Below, piece by piece: positions 33,410-41,957 of a stretch of DNA of 64,000 nucleotides. The position numbers were made by a program, and so were the translations under genes. Positions within the stretch are counted from its first letter, which is position 1. Each line of letters starts with the position of its first letter. The notes under the pieces were generated by a model. That model made no database searches. It saw only the letters and a program-made list of their open reading frames with translations, and was not told the origin of the DNA. The DNA comes from Pseudoxanthomonas sp. (GTDB lineage Bacteria > Pseudomonadota > Gammaproteobacteria > Xanthomonadales > Xanthomonadaceae). The DNA lies in the NCBI RefSeq assembly GCF_002863005.1, contig NZ_PKDG01000015.1:248001-312000 (forward strand). Reading direction: 5' to 3'.

Positions 33410-34507
33410 ATGAACGCACAACCCAACCTGGGCATGCAGCCCACGACGTTCGACAACCCGATGGGCATCGACGGCTTCGAATTCGTCGAGTTCGCCGCGC
33501 CCGCCGGGCAGGCTCACCACCTGCACGATTACTTCCGCAAGCTGGGCTTCGTGCAGGTCGCGCGCCACAGGACGCGCGCCATCAGCACCTATCGCCAGGG
33601 CGACTGCACCTTCCTGATCAACGAGGACCCCGATTCCTTCGCTGCCCGCTTCGCTGCCGAACACGGCCCCAGCGCGTGCGGCTTTGCGATCCGCGTGAAG
33701 AAACTGGCCGAATGGGCGCGCGTGCAGGCGCTCAAGAACGGCGCCGAGTCGTTCGACGCGGCGGACGAGCTGACCAAGGCCGTGGCCGCGCCGGTCATCA
33801 AGGGCATCGGCGACTGCATGCTCTATATCGTCGACCGCTATGACGACCAAGGCACCATCCACGACCCCGACTACGAATACCTGCCCGGCGTGGACCTGAT
33901 GCCGAAGGGCTTCGGGCTGACCTTCATCGATCACCTGACCCACAACCTCTACCACGGCAACATGGCCAAGTGGGCGGACTATTACGAGCGGCTGTTCAAC
34001 TTCCGCGAGATCCGCTACTTCGACATCAAGGGCGCAAAGACCGGCCTGTTGTCCAAGGCGATGACCGCGCCGGACGGCATGGTGCGCATCCCGCTCAACG
34101 AGTCCAGCGACCCGAAGAGCCAGATCAACGAGTACCTCGACGCCTACAAGGGCGAAGGCATCCAGCACATCGCCTGCTTCACCGACGACATCTACACCAC
34201 GGTGGAGAAGATGCGCGAAGCGGGTGTCGAGTTCCTCGACACGCCGGATACCTATTTCGACGTGATCGACCAGCGCATCCCGAACCATGGAGAAGACGTG
34301 GCACGCCTGGCGCGCAACAAGATCCTGATCGATGCCGACGTCGAGACCAAGCAACGCAAGCTGCTGCAGATCTTCACCCAGAACGCGCTGGGCCCGATCT
34401 TCTTCGAGATCATCCAGCGCAAGGGCAACGAAGGCTTCGGCGAAGGCAACTTCCAGGCGCTGTTCGAGAGCATCGAGCGCGACCAGATGAAGCGCGGGGT
34501 GCTGTAG
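33410..34507 (+). CDS. hppD: 4-hydroxyphenylpyruvate dioxygenase
   Basis: Fe(II) enzyme of 365 residues converting 4-hydroxyphenylpyruvate to homogentisate in tyrosine breakdown. It has two VOC modules; the iron ligands are the His in FIDHLTHNLYHGNM, the His in GIQHIACFTDDIY and the Glu in IFFEIIQRKGNEGFG near the C-terminus. The C-terminal GFGEGNFQALFESIERDQ is the HPPD signature. The ATG at 33410 gives the usual length. It is under the palindrome-bearing promoter and was probably once directly followed by hmgA, now 472 bases away because of the DUF559 cassette. Confidence 0.95.
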   Translation: MNAQPNLGMQPTTFDNPMGIDGFEFVEFAAPAGQAHHLHDYFRKLGFVQVARHRTRAISTYRQGDCTFLINEDPDSFAARFAAEHGPSACGFAIRVKKLAEWARVQALKNGAESFDAADELTKAVAAPVIKGIGDCMLYIVDRYDDQGTIHDPDYEYLPGVDLMPKGFGLTFIDHLTHNLYHGNMAKWADYYERLFNFREIRYFDIKGAKTGLLSKAMTAPDGMVRIPLNESSDPKSQINEYLDAYKGEGIQHIACFTDDIYTTVEKMREAGVEFLDTPDTYFDVIDQRIPNHGEDVARLARNKILIDADVETKQRKLLQIFTQNALGPIFFEIIQRKGNEGFGEGNFQALFESIERDQMKRGVL

Positions 34508-34519
34508 TCTCCCGCCTGA

Positions 34520-34559
34520 AGCCCCTCTCCCAGCGGGAGAGGGGTTGGGGTGAGGGGCA
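34520..34559 (+). repeat. left 40-bp terminal repeat of the DUF559 cassette (family E)
   Basis: Begins 13 bases after the hppD stop. It starts with the palindrome CCCCTCTCCCAGCGGGAGAG followed by GGGTTGGGGTGAGGGGCA. The right copy (34926-34965) is its inverse with 37 of 40 bases identical. Confidence 0.92.
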
Positions 34560-34570
34560 GGAGGACAAGG

Positions 34571-34969
34571 ATGACGAACCACCGCAGGCCTCCGATGGCC
34601 ACTCGCGCTTTGGAACAGGCGAGGGAGCTGCGGGCACGATCGACAGATGCGGAACGCAAACTGTGGTCGATCCTAAGAGGTGGTGGCATCGAGGGTTTGA
34701 AGTTCCGCAGACAGCATTCCATCCCGCCCTACACGGTCGATTTCTGTTGTGTATCGGTCAAGTTGGTGATTGAAGTGGATGGATCGCAGCACACGGAAAC
34801 GTCCGATCACTCACGAACGCAGTTCCTGGAATCAAACGGTTTCACCGTCCTGCGGTTCTGGGACAACGATGTACTGATGCAGATCGAAGCGGTGGCCGAG
34901 GCGATCTGCAGGACCGTCTCACCATCGCCCCTCACCCCAACCCCTCTCCCGTCGGGAGAGGGGCTTTAA
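34571..34969 (+). CDS. DUF559 endonuclease-fold protein within inverted repeats
   Basis: A 132-residue protein of the DUF559 family, which has the Vsr/restriction-endonuclease-like fold. Typical segments are [51 protein letters not shown] (catalytic-type Glu/Asp) and LRFWDNDVL. The ATG at 34571 has a strong SD (AGGAGG, 34559-34564). The last dozen residues ([13 protein letters not shown]) are encoded by the right terminal repeat. The gene, bracketed by 40-bp inverted repeats, splits hppD from hmgA. DUF559 proteins have no established role; nuclease activity and mobility are inference. Confidence 0.85.
   Translation: MTNHRRPPMATRALEQARELRARSTDAERKLWSILRGGGIEGLKFRRQHSIPPYTVDFCCVSVKLVIEVDGSQHTETSDHSRTQFLESNGFTVLRFWDNDVLMQIEAVAEAICRTVSPSPLTPTPLPSGEGL
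34926..34965 (-). repeat. right 40-bp terminal repeat of the DUF559 cassette (family E)
   Basis: Inverse copy of 34520-34559, 37 of 40 identical, ending 14 bases before hmgA and forming the 3' end of the DUF559 reading frame. Confidence 0.92.
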
Positions 34970-34979
34970 AGGCATCGAG

Positions 34980-36284
34980 ATGAAAACGCTCCCCGATCGC
35001 GGATACATGACCGGCTTCGGCAACCACTTCGCCAGCGAAGCGATCCCCGGCGCGCTGCCGGAAGGCCGCAACTCGCCGCAGCGCGTGGCGCACGGCCTCT
35101 ATGCTGAGCAGCTCAGTGGCACCGCGTTCACCGCGCCGCGCGCCGAAAACCGTCGCAGCTGGCTGTACCGCATCCGCCCGGCGGCGATGCACGGCACGTT
35201 CGCGCCGTACGCGCAGCATCGCCTGCACAGCGATTTCAGCGCGGGACCGGTGTCGCCGGACCAGATGCGCTGGTCGCCATTGCCGATGCCGGAAACTCCC
35301 ACCGATTTCGTCGATGGCCTCTACACCATGGCCGGCAACGGCACGCCGGAAGCCCAGCACGGCGTGGGCATCCACCTGTACGCCGCCAACCGTTCGATGC
35401 AGGGGCGCTACTTCTACGATGCCGACGGCGAACTGCTGATCGTCCCGCAGCAGGGCAGCCTGCGCATCGCCACCGAGTTCGGCGTGATCGACGTCGAGCC
35501 GCAGCAGATCGCGGTGATTCCGCGCGGCGTGCGCTTCCTGGTCGAACTGCCTGACGGTGAGGCGCGCGGGTATGTCTGCGAGAACTTCGGCGCGCAGCTC
35601 CGCCTGCCGGACCTGGGGCCGATCGGCTCGAACGGGCTGGCGAATCCGCGCGACTTCGAAACGCCGGTCGCCGCCTACGAGGACGTCGAGGGCGAATTCG
35701 AACTGATCGCCAAGTTCCAGGGCCACCTGTGGCGCGCGGACATCGGCCATTCGCCGCTCGACGTGGTGGGCTGGCACGGCAACTACGCGCCCTACCGCTA
35801 TGACCTGCGCCGCTTCAACACCATCGGCTCGATCAGCTACGACCATCCGGATCCATCGATCTTCCTGGTGCTCACCTCGCCGAGCGATACCCCTGGCGTG
35901 GGCAACATGGACTTCGTGATCTTCCCGCCGCGCTGGCTGGTGGCGCAGGACACGTTCCGTCCGCCGTGGTTCCATCGCAACATCGCCAGCGAGTTCATGG
36001 GCCTGATCCATGGCGTCTACGACGCGAAGGCCGAGGGTTTCGCGCCGGGCGGCGCTTCGCTGCACAACTGCATGACCGGTCACGGGCCGGATGCGGCGAC
36101 GTTCGAGAAAGCGTCGGGCGCCGATCTGTCCAAGCCAGATGTCATCACCGGCACGATGGCTTTCATGTTCGAGACGCGTGCGGTGATCCGGCCAACGCGG
36201 CAGGCGGTGGACGCCGCACACCGCCAGCGCGACTACCAGGCGTGCTGGGCCGGCCTGCGCAAGCACTTCGCGCCGAAGGACTGA
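34980..36284 (+). CDS. hmgA: homogentisate 1,2-dioxygenase
   Basis: Fe(II) ring-cleaving enzyme of 434 residues turning homogentisate into maleylacetoacetate. Signatures include [20 protein letters not shown] at the N-terminus, [31 protein letters not shown] and the iron site [18 protein letters not shown] with [12 protein letters not shown]. Length is usual for the family. In transcription terms it belongs with hppD, but the DUF559 cassette lies between, so expression may depend on read-through. No maleylacetoacetate isomerase or fumarylacetoacetase gene is next to it. Confidence 0.95.
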   Translation: MKTLPDRGYMTGFGNHFASEAIPGALPEGRNSPQRVAHGLYAEQLSGTAFTAPRAENRRSWLYRIRPAAMHGTFAPYAQHRLHSDFSAGPVSPDQMRWSPLPMPETPTDFVDGLYTMAGNGTPEAQHGVGIHLYAANRSMQGRYFYDADGELLIVPQQGSLRIATEFGVIDVEPQQIAVIPRGVRFLVELPDGEARGYVCENFGAQLRLPDLGPIGSNGLANPRDFETPVAAYEDVEGEFELIAKFQGHLWRADIGHSPLDVVGWHGNYAPYRYDLRRFNTIGSISYDHPDPSIFLVLTSPSDTPGVGNMDFVIFPPRWLVAQDTFRPPWFHRNIASEFMGLIHGVYDAKAEGFAPGGASLHNCMTGHGPDAATFEKASGADLSKPDVITGTMAFMFETRAVIRPTRQAVDAAHRQRDYQACWAGLRKHFAPKD

Positions 36285-36291
36285 GCCGCGT

Positions 36292-36822
36292 TCACCGCAA
36301 GGCGTTTTCTTCCTGCGGGACCAGGCTCTCGTGCATGCGGGGCAGGGCCTCCGTGGGCAGTGCCTCGAAAAGGCGCTGCCGGATGCGTCCGGCGAGCGTA
36401 GCGGCCACGCGTCCCTCCAGGAAGCGGAAGGCATCGGCGAGCGCGTCGAGCATCGCCGCATCGTCCAGCCGCGCCTGCAAGCGGTCACGGTGATGGCGCG
36501 CGCCGTCGTCGCGTTGCAGTTCCAGCATGCCCGACAGGTAGACCTTGGCCGCCACCAGCGAACGCCGTGGTCCTGGAGTAGTGGCGGAAGCGACGACGGC
36601 GGCGGCAGGCGCGGTGACCTGCATGCGCGACCCGTCGACGAGATATCCGGCCTGTACCAGGCGCTGCACCAGCAGCGGTGCATCCTGTCCCAGCAACTGC
36701 ACCAGCTCGGCGAGGTCGCGTCGACCGTTGCAGAGGATCAGCGTGCGTCGCTCGCGCATGCCCAGTGCACCCGTGTGGGCCTGCAGGATGTCACGGGCCA
36801 GATCGGTTTTCGACGGTCGCAT
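36292..36822 (-). CDS. conserved hypothetical protein
   Basis: I do not recognise this 176-residue soluble protein. The N-terminal 60 residues (TGALGMRERRTLILCNGRRD, LAELVQLLGQDAPLLVQRLV) look like a winged-helix-type helical domain ending in GYLVDG; an Ala/Pro linker follows; the C-terminal half is helical (LDDAAMLDALADAFRFLEGR). This two-part layout suggests a DNA- or protein-binding adaptor but no family could be named. It converges with hmgA and is divergent from the lipoprotein gene at 36949. Confidence 0.6.
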   Translation of the reverse strand: MRPSKTDLARDILQAHTGALGMRERRTLILCNGRRDLAELVQLLGQDAPLLVQRLVQAGYLVDGSRMQVTAPAAAVVASATTPGPRRSLVAAKVYLSGMLELQRDDGARHHRDRLQARLDDAAMLDALADAFRFLEGRVAATLAGRIRQRLFEALPTEALPRMHESLVPQEENALR

Positions 36823-36948
36823 GGCGAAAAGGAGCGGAAGGTCGCGCGCAGGCTATTCGCCGGCCATGAAGTGCGCATGACAACTGCACGTTCGCAGCGA
36901 ATTAACGCGTGAACGCTACGATTCAGGTTTGTGCAATGGAGAGAGCCG

Positions 36949-37569
36949 ATGAAGTCGATGCTGCCGATCGTGATGGTCGTCACCTTGTTGTCCGCGTGCC
37001 AGCGCGAAGAAGCCGGTACGCCGCCAGCCGAGCCGACGACCACGGCGACCAGCACACCGATGGCGGAAGCCCCGGCACCGACGCCCGCCGTGGACGACAC
37101 CGCCGCGCCCGCCGGTCCGGTCACCCAGGCCAGTTTCCTCGGCTACGGCGACATGAAGCTGGGCAGCACGGTCGATGAGGCACGCGCGGCATGGGGCGGT
37201 GAACTCAATGGCGCGCCGATGGAGGGCACCACCTGCCACTACCTGTGGCCGAAGTGGATCACCCGCCCCGCCGACTTCGCTTTCATGATGGAAGAAGGCA
37301 AGTTCGTCCGCTACGACGTCGGCACCGACAAGGAAACCGCGCCGGGTGGCGGCAAGGTCGGGATGGGCATCGATGAATTGCAGAAGCTCTATGGCGGCGC
37401 GTTGAAGGCCTCGCCGCACAAGTACACGCAGGGTGGCCAGTACCTGGCGATGGACGCGGGCGACGTGGCACCGACCCGCCTGGTGTTCGAGGCCGACGCA
37501 TCCGGCAAGGTCACCGCCTGGCGCGTGGGCCTGTCGCCGCAGGTCGACTACGTGGAAGGCTGTTCCTGA
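36949..37569 (+). CDS. putative lipoprotein, unknown function
   Basis: A 206-residue lipoprotein: signal MKSMLPIVMVVTLLSAC with lipobox LSAC (Cys17), a Thr/Pro/Ala-rich spacer to about residue 58, then a globular domain with GYGDMKLGSTVDEARAAWGG, CHYLWPKWI and MGIDELQKLYGGALKASPHK. The segment GMGIDELQKLYGG and its counterpart KLGSTVDEARAAWGG look like a repeated motif found in small periplasmic lipoproteins of xanthomonads. ATG at 36949 has SD GGAGAG. Role unknown. Confidence 0.7.
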   Translation: MKSMLPIVMVVTLLSACQREEAGTPPAEPTTTATSTPMAEAPAPTPAVDDTAAPAGPVTQASFLGYGDMKLGSTVDEARAAWGGELNGAPMEGTTCHYLWPKWITRPADFAFMMEEGKFVRYDVGTDKETAPGGGKVGMGIDELQKLYGGALKASPHKYTQGGQYLAMDAGDVAPTRLVFEADASGKVTAWRVGLSPQVDYVEGCS

Positions 37570-37622
37570 GCCATTCCGCCGCGCGGCGGTGCCCATGCTG
37601 GCTCCACCGTCGCGCGCAGGCA

Positions 37623-37628
37623 TAGAAT
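37623..37628 (+). promoter_or_regulatory. -10 box of the Ca/Na antiporter gene
   Basis: TAGAAT 31 bases before the ATG at 37660, with SD GAAGGG between. Confidence 0.35.
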
Positions 37629-37659
37629 CGCCGCACACCACACGGGAAGGGGTCGTGCG

Positions 37660-38610
37660 ATGACGGAAGCCTGGGGATATTTCGCGCTGGGACTGGTGCT
37701 GCTGGCGCTGGGCGGCGACTCGATCGTCAAGGGCGCATCCGGGCTGGCGCAGCGGATTGGCGCGTCCCCCTTCGTGGCAGGCCTGTTGCTGATCGCGTTC
37801 GGCACGTCGTTGCCGGAACTGGCGGTCAATGCGCGCGCGGCCTGGGTCGGGGCGCAGGAACTCGCTCTCGGCAATGCGGTAGGCAGCAACATCGTCAACC
37901 TGGGCCTGACGCTGGGCGTGGCGGCGCTCGCCGCGCCGGTGCTCGTGCGGTTGCGCGTGCTGTCCCCGTTGCTGGTCTTTCTGGCGCTGGCCTCGCTGGG
38001 GCTGATCGTGTTCGGCCTGGATGGCGTGGTCAGTCGCGTCGAAGGCGGCATGCTGTTGCTGGGTTTCGTCGCGGCGCTGGCGTTCCTGCTGGCGCGCGCG
38101 CCACGCGAAGCGCAGGCGGTGCGGACCGACGTCGAGGCGTTCGCCAGCACGCGCATCGTGCTCTGGTTGAACCTGCTGCGATTCGCGGTGGCGGCGGCCC
38201 TGCTGTACTTCGGTGCACGCTACGTGGTGCAGGCGGCGCCGGTGATCGGGGAGGGATGGGGGTTGTCGCCGCTGCTCACCGGCCTGCTGCCGGTCGCCAT
38301 CGGCACGGCGCTGCCGGAGATCGCGGCCGCGGCCATGGCGGCGCGGCGTGGACAGGGCGACATGGTCGCCGGCCACGTCATCGGCTCCAGCCTGTTCAAT
38401 CTGCTGGTGGTGGTAGGCGGCATGGCGGCATTCCGTCCGCTGGCGCTGCCGGAGTCCTTCGTGCGGCTGGAACTGCCGGCGGCCATCGCGTTCGTGCTGG
38501 TGCTGTATCCCATGCTGCGCGGCGACCTGCGTATCAGCCGCGTGGAAGGCGGCATCCTGCTCGCCGCCTTCGTCGGCTGGCTGATCCTGGAGATCGCATT
38601 GCTCGCCTGA
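37660..38610 (+). CDS. calcium/sodium antiporter (CaCA family, YrbG-like)
   Basis: Inner-membrane exchanger of 316 residues with about ten helices. The two inverted alpha-repeats are GTSLPELAVNARAA ... GNAVGSNIVNLGLTLG (about 48-88) and GTALPEIAAAAMAARRGQGD ... GHVIGSSLFNLLVVVG (about 210-255), which form the Na/Ca binding sites with the conserved Glu in each GTxLPE. The sequence GGDSIVKGASGLAQRIGASP opens the first repeat. It lies 93 bases upstream of the Mrp operon; both handle Na+ but are probably separate units. Confidence 0.9.
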   Translation: MTEAWGYFALGLVLLALGGDSIVKGASGLAQRIGASPFVAGLLLIAFGTSLPELAVNARAAWVGAQELALGNAVGSNIVNLGLTLGVAALAAPVLVRLRVLSPLLVFLALASLGLIVFGLDGVVSRVEGGMLLLGFVAALAFLLARAPREAQAVRTDVEAFASTRIVLWLNLLRFAVAAALLYFGARYVVQAAPVIGEGWGLSPLLTGLLPVAIGTALPEIAAAAMAARRGQGDMVAGHVIGSSLFNLLVVVGGMAAFRPLALPESFVRLELPAAIAFVLVLYPMLRGDLRISRVEGGILLAAFVGWLILEIALLA

Positions 38611-38648
38611 CCTGAACCGCGGGGTCAGGCTTATGTGAACGGGTTTGT

Positions 38649-38654
38649 TAAACT
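38649..38654 (+). promoter_or_regulatory. -10 box of the mrp operon
   Basis: TAAACT about 50 bases before the mrpA ATG. Confidence 0.35.
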
Positions 38655-38703
38655 CGGGGCGATTGCTCGCGAATGACGCATTCCCTGCAACGCAAGGCGG
38701 TAG

Positions 38704-41535
38704 ATGATTCCTTTCCTTGAAATCCTGCTGGCGCTGCCCTTCGTGCTCGCGCTGGTGGTGGCGCTGGCGCGCGGCCTGCCGCGCGGCGCTACCGCATGGC
38801 TGGCCGGGCTCGCACCGCTGCTGGGTCTGGTGCTGCTGGCGTGGATGACGCCGAGCGTGCTGCAAGGGTGGAACCTGCGCGCCGATCATGCGTGGATCCC
38901 GCAGATCGGTCTCGCGTTCACGCTGCGCCTGGACGGGTTGGCGTGGATGTTCGCCGGGTTGGTGCTGGCGATCGGTGCGCTGGTGGTGATGTACGCGCGC
39001 TACTACCTCAGCGAGAAGGACAGCGCGCCGCGCTTCTTCGCCAGCCTGCTGCTCTTCATGGGGTCGATGCTCGGCGTGGTATTGGCCGGCAACCTGCTGT
39101 TGCTGGTGGTGTTCTGGGAACTGACCAGCATCAGTTCGTTCCTCCTGATCGGCTTCTGGTCGCATCGCCAGGATGCGCGTGAAGGTGCGCGCATGGCGCT
39201 GGCGATCACGGGCGCGGGCGGACTGGCGTTGCTGGGCGGCGTGTTGCTGATCGGCCGCATCGTCGGCAGCTACGACCTGGATATCGTGCTGGCGTCGGGC
39301 GACCTGATCCGTGCGAGCACGCTGTATCCGTGGGCCCTGCTGCTGGTGCTGGCGGGCGTGTTCACCAAGAGCGCGCAGTTCCCGCTGCATTTCTGGCTGC
39401 CGCATGCGATGGCGGCGCCCACGCCGGTGTCGGCCTACCTGCATTCGGCGACGATGGTGAAGGCCGGCGTGTTCCTGCTTGCGCGCCTGCATCCTGCGCT
39501 TGCGGGCACCGACCTGTTCTTCTACGTGGTGACCAGCGTCGGCGCACTGACGCTGCTGGTTGGCGCCTGGTACGCCATCTTCCAGCACGACCTCAAGGGG
39601 TTGCTGGCGTATTCGACGATCTCCCACCTCGGCCTGATCACGCTGCTGTTCGGCATCTCCACGCCGATGGCCGTGGTGGCCGGCGTGTTCCACATCCTCA
39701 ACCACGCCACGTTCAAGGCGTCGCTGTTCATGGCGGCGGGCATCATCGACCACGAGACGGGCACCCGCGACATGCGCAGGCTGGGGAACCTGCGGCGCTA
39801 CCTGCCGTGGACCAGTGCGCTGGCGATCATCGCGTCGCTTGCGATGGCAGGCATTCCGCTGCTCAACGGGTTCCTGTCGAAGGAAATGTTCTTCGCCGAG
39901 GCGATCGATATCCCCGGGCACCGTGCGATGCGGAATGCGATCGCCGTCGCCGCGCTGCTGTACGGTATTTTCGGCGTGGCCTACAGCCTGCGCTTCGTCT
40001 ACGAAACGTTCTTCGGCCAGGGACCGCGCGCCCTGGATGTCACGCCGCACGAGCCGCCGCGCTGGATGAAGATCCCGGTGGAGGTGCTCGTGGTGCTTTG
40101 CGTGGCGGTGGGCATGTTCCCAGCCTGGACGGTGGCGCCGGTGTTGCATGCCGGTGCCGGAGCGATCCTCGGCGAGGCCATGCCCGCCTACAGCCTGGCG
40201 GTCTGGCACGGCATCAACACGCCGCTGCTGATGAGCCTGGCGGGCATCGCGGTTGGCATCGCGCTGTACTTCGGGCTGCGCCGTCTGTTCGACCTGCATG
40301 CCATCGCACGGCAGTCGTTCGGACGCGTCGTGTTCCGCTGGAACATGGAGGCGCTCTATGCGCTGGCGGGCCGTTTCACCGCCAGGCTCGCCAATGGCAG
40401 CCTGCAGCGCAGCCTGATGCTCCTGGTGCTGGCGGCGATTGCGGCTGGCGCGGCGCCCTTCGTCGCAAGTGATGCCTTGCCGCTGTCGTGGCGCGCGCCG
40501 CAACCAATGCCGCTGCTCGGCTGGCTGCTGTGGCTGGTGCTGGTGACCTGCGCGGTGTGGACGATCCGCCTGTACCGGCAACGGCTGCTCGCCGTCGTGG
40601 TGCTCGGCGGCGCGGGACTGGTGGTCAGCCTGACGTTCGTGTTCCTGTCGGCGCCGGATCTGGCCCTGACGCAGTTGATGGTGGAAATGGTCAGCCTGGT
40701 CCTGCTGCTGCTGGGCCTGCACTATCTGCCGCCGCGCTCGCCGCCCGAGCGCACGCCGCGCCGCCGCGTGCGCGACATCGTGGTGGCGCTCGCGGCGGGC
40801 ATCGGCACGGGCGTACTGTCCTATCTGGTAATGACACGGCCGGGCGACACGATCAGCGGCGAACTGCTGGCGCGTTCGCTGCCCGAGGCCTATGGCAGCA
40901 ACGTGGTCAACGTAATCCTGGTGGATTTCCGCGGCTTCGATACGTTCGGCGAGATCACCGTGTTCGGCATCGCCGCGCTGATCGTGCATGCGCTGCTGCG
41001 CCGCGCGCGGATGGCGCCGGAGAAGATCATGTCCGGCCCGCCGATCCCGCTGCCGGTACCGGCGGACCTGGCGCAGATCATGTTCCCGCTCACGCTGACC
41101 GTCTCCGTATTCCTGTTCCTGCGCGGCCACAACGCACCGGGTGGCGGTTTCATCGCCGGCCTCGTACTGGCGGTACCTCTGTTGGTGCAGTACGTGATCC
41201 AGGGCGCGGCGTCGGTCGAGTCCCGCTTCGGTTTCGACTACGTGCGCTGCATCGGCGTGGGCCTGCTCGTCGCCGGCCTGAGCGGGGTGGCGTCGATGGG
41301 CTTCGGGGTGCCGTTCCTGACCAGCGGGCATCTGGATCTCGAGCTGCCGATCATCGGGAAGGTGCCCCTTGCCAGCGCGATCGGCTTCGACACCGGCGTC
41401 TACCTGGTGGTGTTCGGTGGCGCAATGCTGATCCTGTCGATGATGGGCACTATCAAGCCCTCGCGCACGCGCGTCTCGCACCTGGGCGTGATGGAGCCGG
41501 GCGAACGCTCCACCCGTACCGGAGAACTGCGCTGA
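38704..41535 (+). CDS. mrpA: Mrp Na+/H+ antiporter subunit A, fused to MrpB
   Basis: Largest subunit (943 residues) of the hetero-oligomeric Mrp (Pha/Mnh) antiporter, related to NuoL of complex I. The N-terminal proton channel has LAITGAGGLALLGGV, FTKSAQFPLHFWLPHAMAAP (conserved Lys) and STISHLGLITLLFG. The C-terminal MrpA tail gives FVFLSAPDLALTQLMVEM. From about residue 770 the MrpB part follows (VSVFLFLRGHNAPGGGFIAG), so A and B are one chain, as in group 2 Mrp operons of proteobacteria. Its TGA overlaps the mrpC ATG. The operon reads A(B)-C-D-E-F-G and uses the proton gradient to expel Na+ or K+ and regulate pH. Confidence 0.95.
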   Translation: MIPFLEILLALPFVLALVVALARGLPRGATAWLAGLAPLLGLVLLAWMTPSVLQGWNLRADHAWIPQIGLAFTLRLDGLAWMFAGLVLAIGALVVMYARYYLSEKDSAPRFFASLLLFMGSMLGVVLAGNLLLLVVFWELTSISSFLLIGFWSHRQDAREGARMALAITGAGGLALLGGVLLIGRIVGSYDLDIVLASGDLIRASTLYPWALLLVLAGVFTKSAQFPLHFWLPHAMAAPTPVSAYLHSATMVKAGVFLLARLHPALAGTDLFFYVVTSVGALTLLVGAWYAIFQHDLKGLLAYSTISHLGLITLLFGISTPMAVVAGVFHILNHATFKASLFMAAGIIDHETGTRDMRRLGNLRRYLPWTSALAIIASLAMAGIPLLNGFLSKEMFFAEAIDIPGHRAMRNAIAVAALLYGIFGVAYSLRFVYETFFGQGPRALDVTPHEPPRWMKIPVEVLVVLCVAVGMFPAWTVAPVLHAGAGAILGEAMPAYSLAVWHGINTPLLMSLAGIAVGIALYFGLRRLFDLHAIARQSFGRVVFRWNMEALYALAGRFTARLANGSLQRSLMLLVLAAIAAGAAPFVASDALPLSWRAPQPMPLLGWLLWLVLVTCAVWTIRLYRQRLLAVVVLGGAGLVVSLTFVFLSAPDLALTQLMVEMVSLVLLLLGLHYLPPRSPPERTPRRRVRDIVVALAAGIGTGVLSYLVMTRPGDTISGELLARSLPEAYGSNVVNVILVDFRGFDTFGEITVFGIAALIVHALLRRARMAPEKIMSGPPIPLPVPADLAQIMFPLTLTVSVFLFLRGHNAPGGGFIAGLVLAVPLLVQYVIQGAASVESRFGFDYVRCIGVGLLVAGLSGVASMGFGVPFLTSGHLDLELPIIGKVPLASAIGFDTGVYLVVFGGAMLILSMMGTIKPSRTRVSHLGVMEPGERSTRTGELR

Positions 41536-41957
41536 TGGAACTGGCCATGGCGAGCGCGATCGGCATCCTTACCGCAGCCGGGGTGTACCTGCTGCTGCGT
41601 GCGCGCAGTTTTGACGTCATCCTGGGGCTTACGCTGCTATCGTATGCGACCAACCTGCTGATCTTCAGCGGCGGTCGGCTGGTGCCCGGCAAGCCGGCGG
41701 TGCTGCGCGACGGCGTGGCGCCGACCCTGGCGAACTACACCGATCCGCTGCCGCAGGCATTGGTGCTGACGGCCATCGTGATCGCTTTCGCGATGACGGC
41801 GGTGACCGTGGTGCTGGCCATCCGCAGCCGTGGCGACAACGACAGCGACCATGTCGACGGCAGCAGGGCCGAGCGTGCGTTCCTCGCCGCCGAGCAGCGC
41901 CGGCACGATGAAGCCCGCGATGCCGCCAAGGCCGATGAGGCGGAGCCACGCGCATGA
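41535..41957 (+). CDS. mrpC: Mrp antiporter subunit C
   Basis: A 140-residue NuoK-like subunit with three helices. ASAIGILTAAGVYLLLRARS, ILGLTLLSYATNLLIFS and ALVLTAIVIAFAMTAVTVVL match MrpC; an unusually long charged C-terminal tail (about 100-140, RAERAFLAAEQRRHDEARDA) extends into the cytosol. It overlaps mrpA by one base and mrpD by four. Confidence 0.93.
   Translation: MELAMASAIGILTAAGVYLLLRARSFDVILGLTLLSYATNLLIFSGGRLVPGKPAVLRDGVAPTLANYTDPLPQALVLTAIVIAFAMTAVTVVLAIRSRGDNDSDHVDGSRAERAFLAAEQRRHDEARDAAKADEAEPRA

Noticed and set aside
34520-34969. Ordinary insertion sequence with DDE transposase
   Set aside because: The enclosed gene is DUF559, not a transposase, and no target-site duplication could be recognised by eye at the edges.
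36916-41481. A 1521-codon open frame on the minus strand across the mrp region
   Set aside because: It lies opposite the well-supported lipoprotein, antiporter and mrpA genes, is His/Gln/Arg-rich without domains, and is the expected artefact of 68% GC coding DNA.
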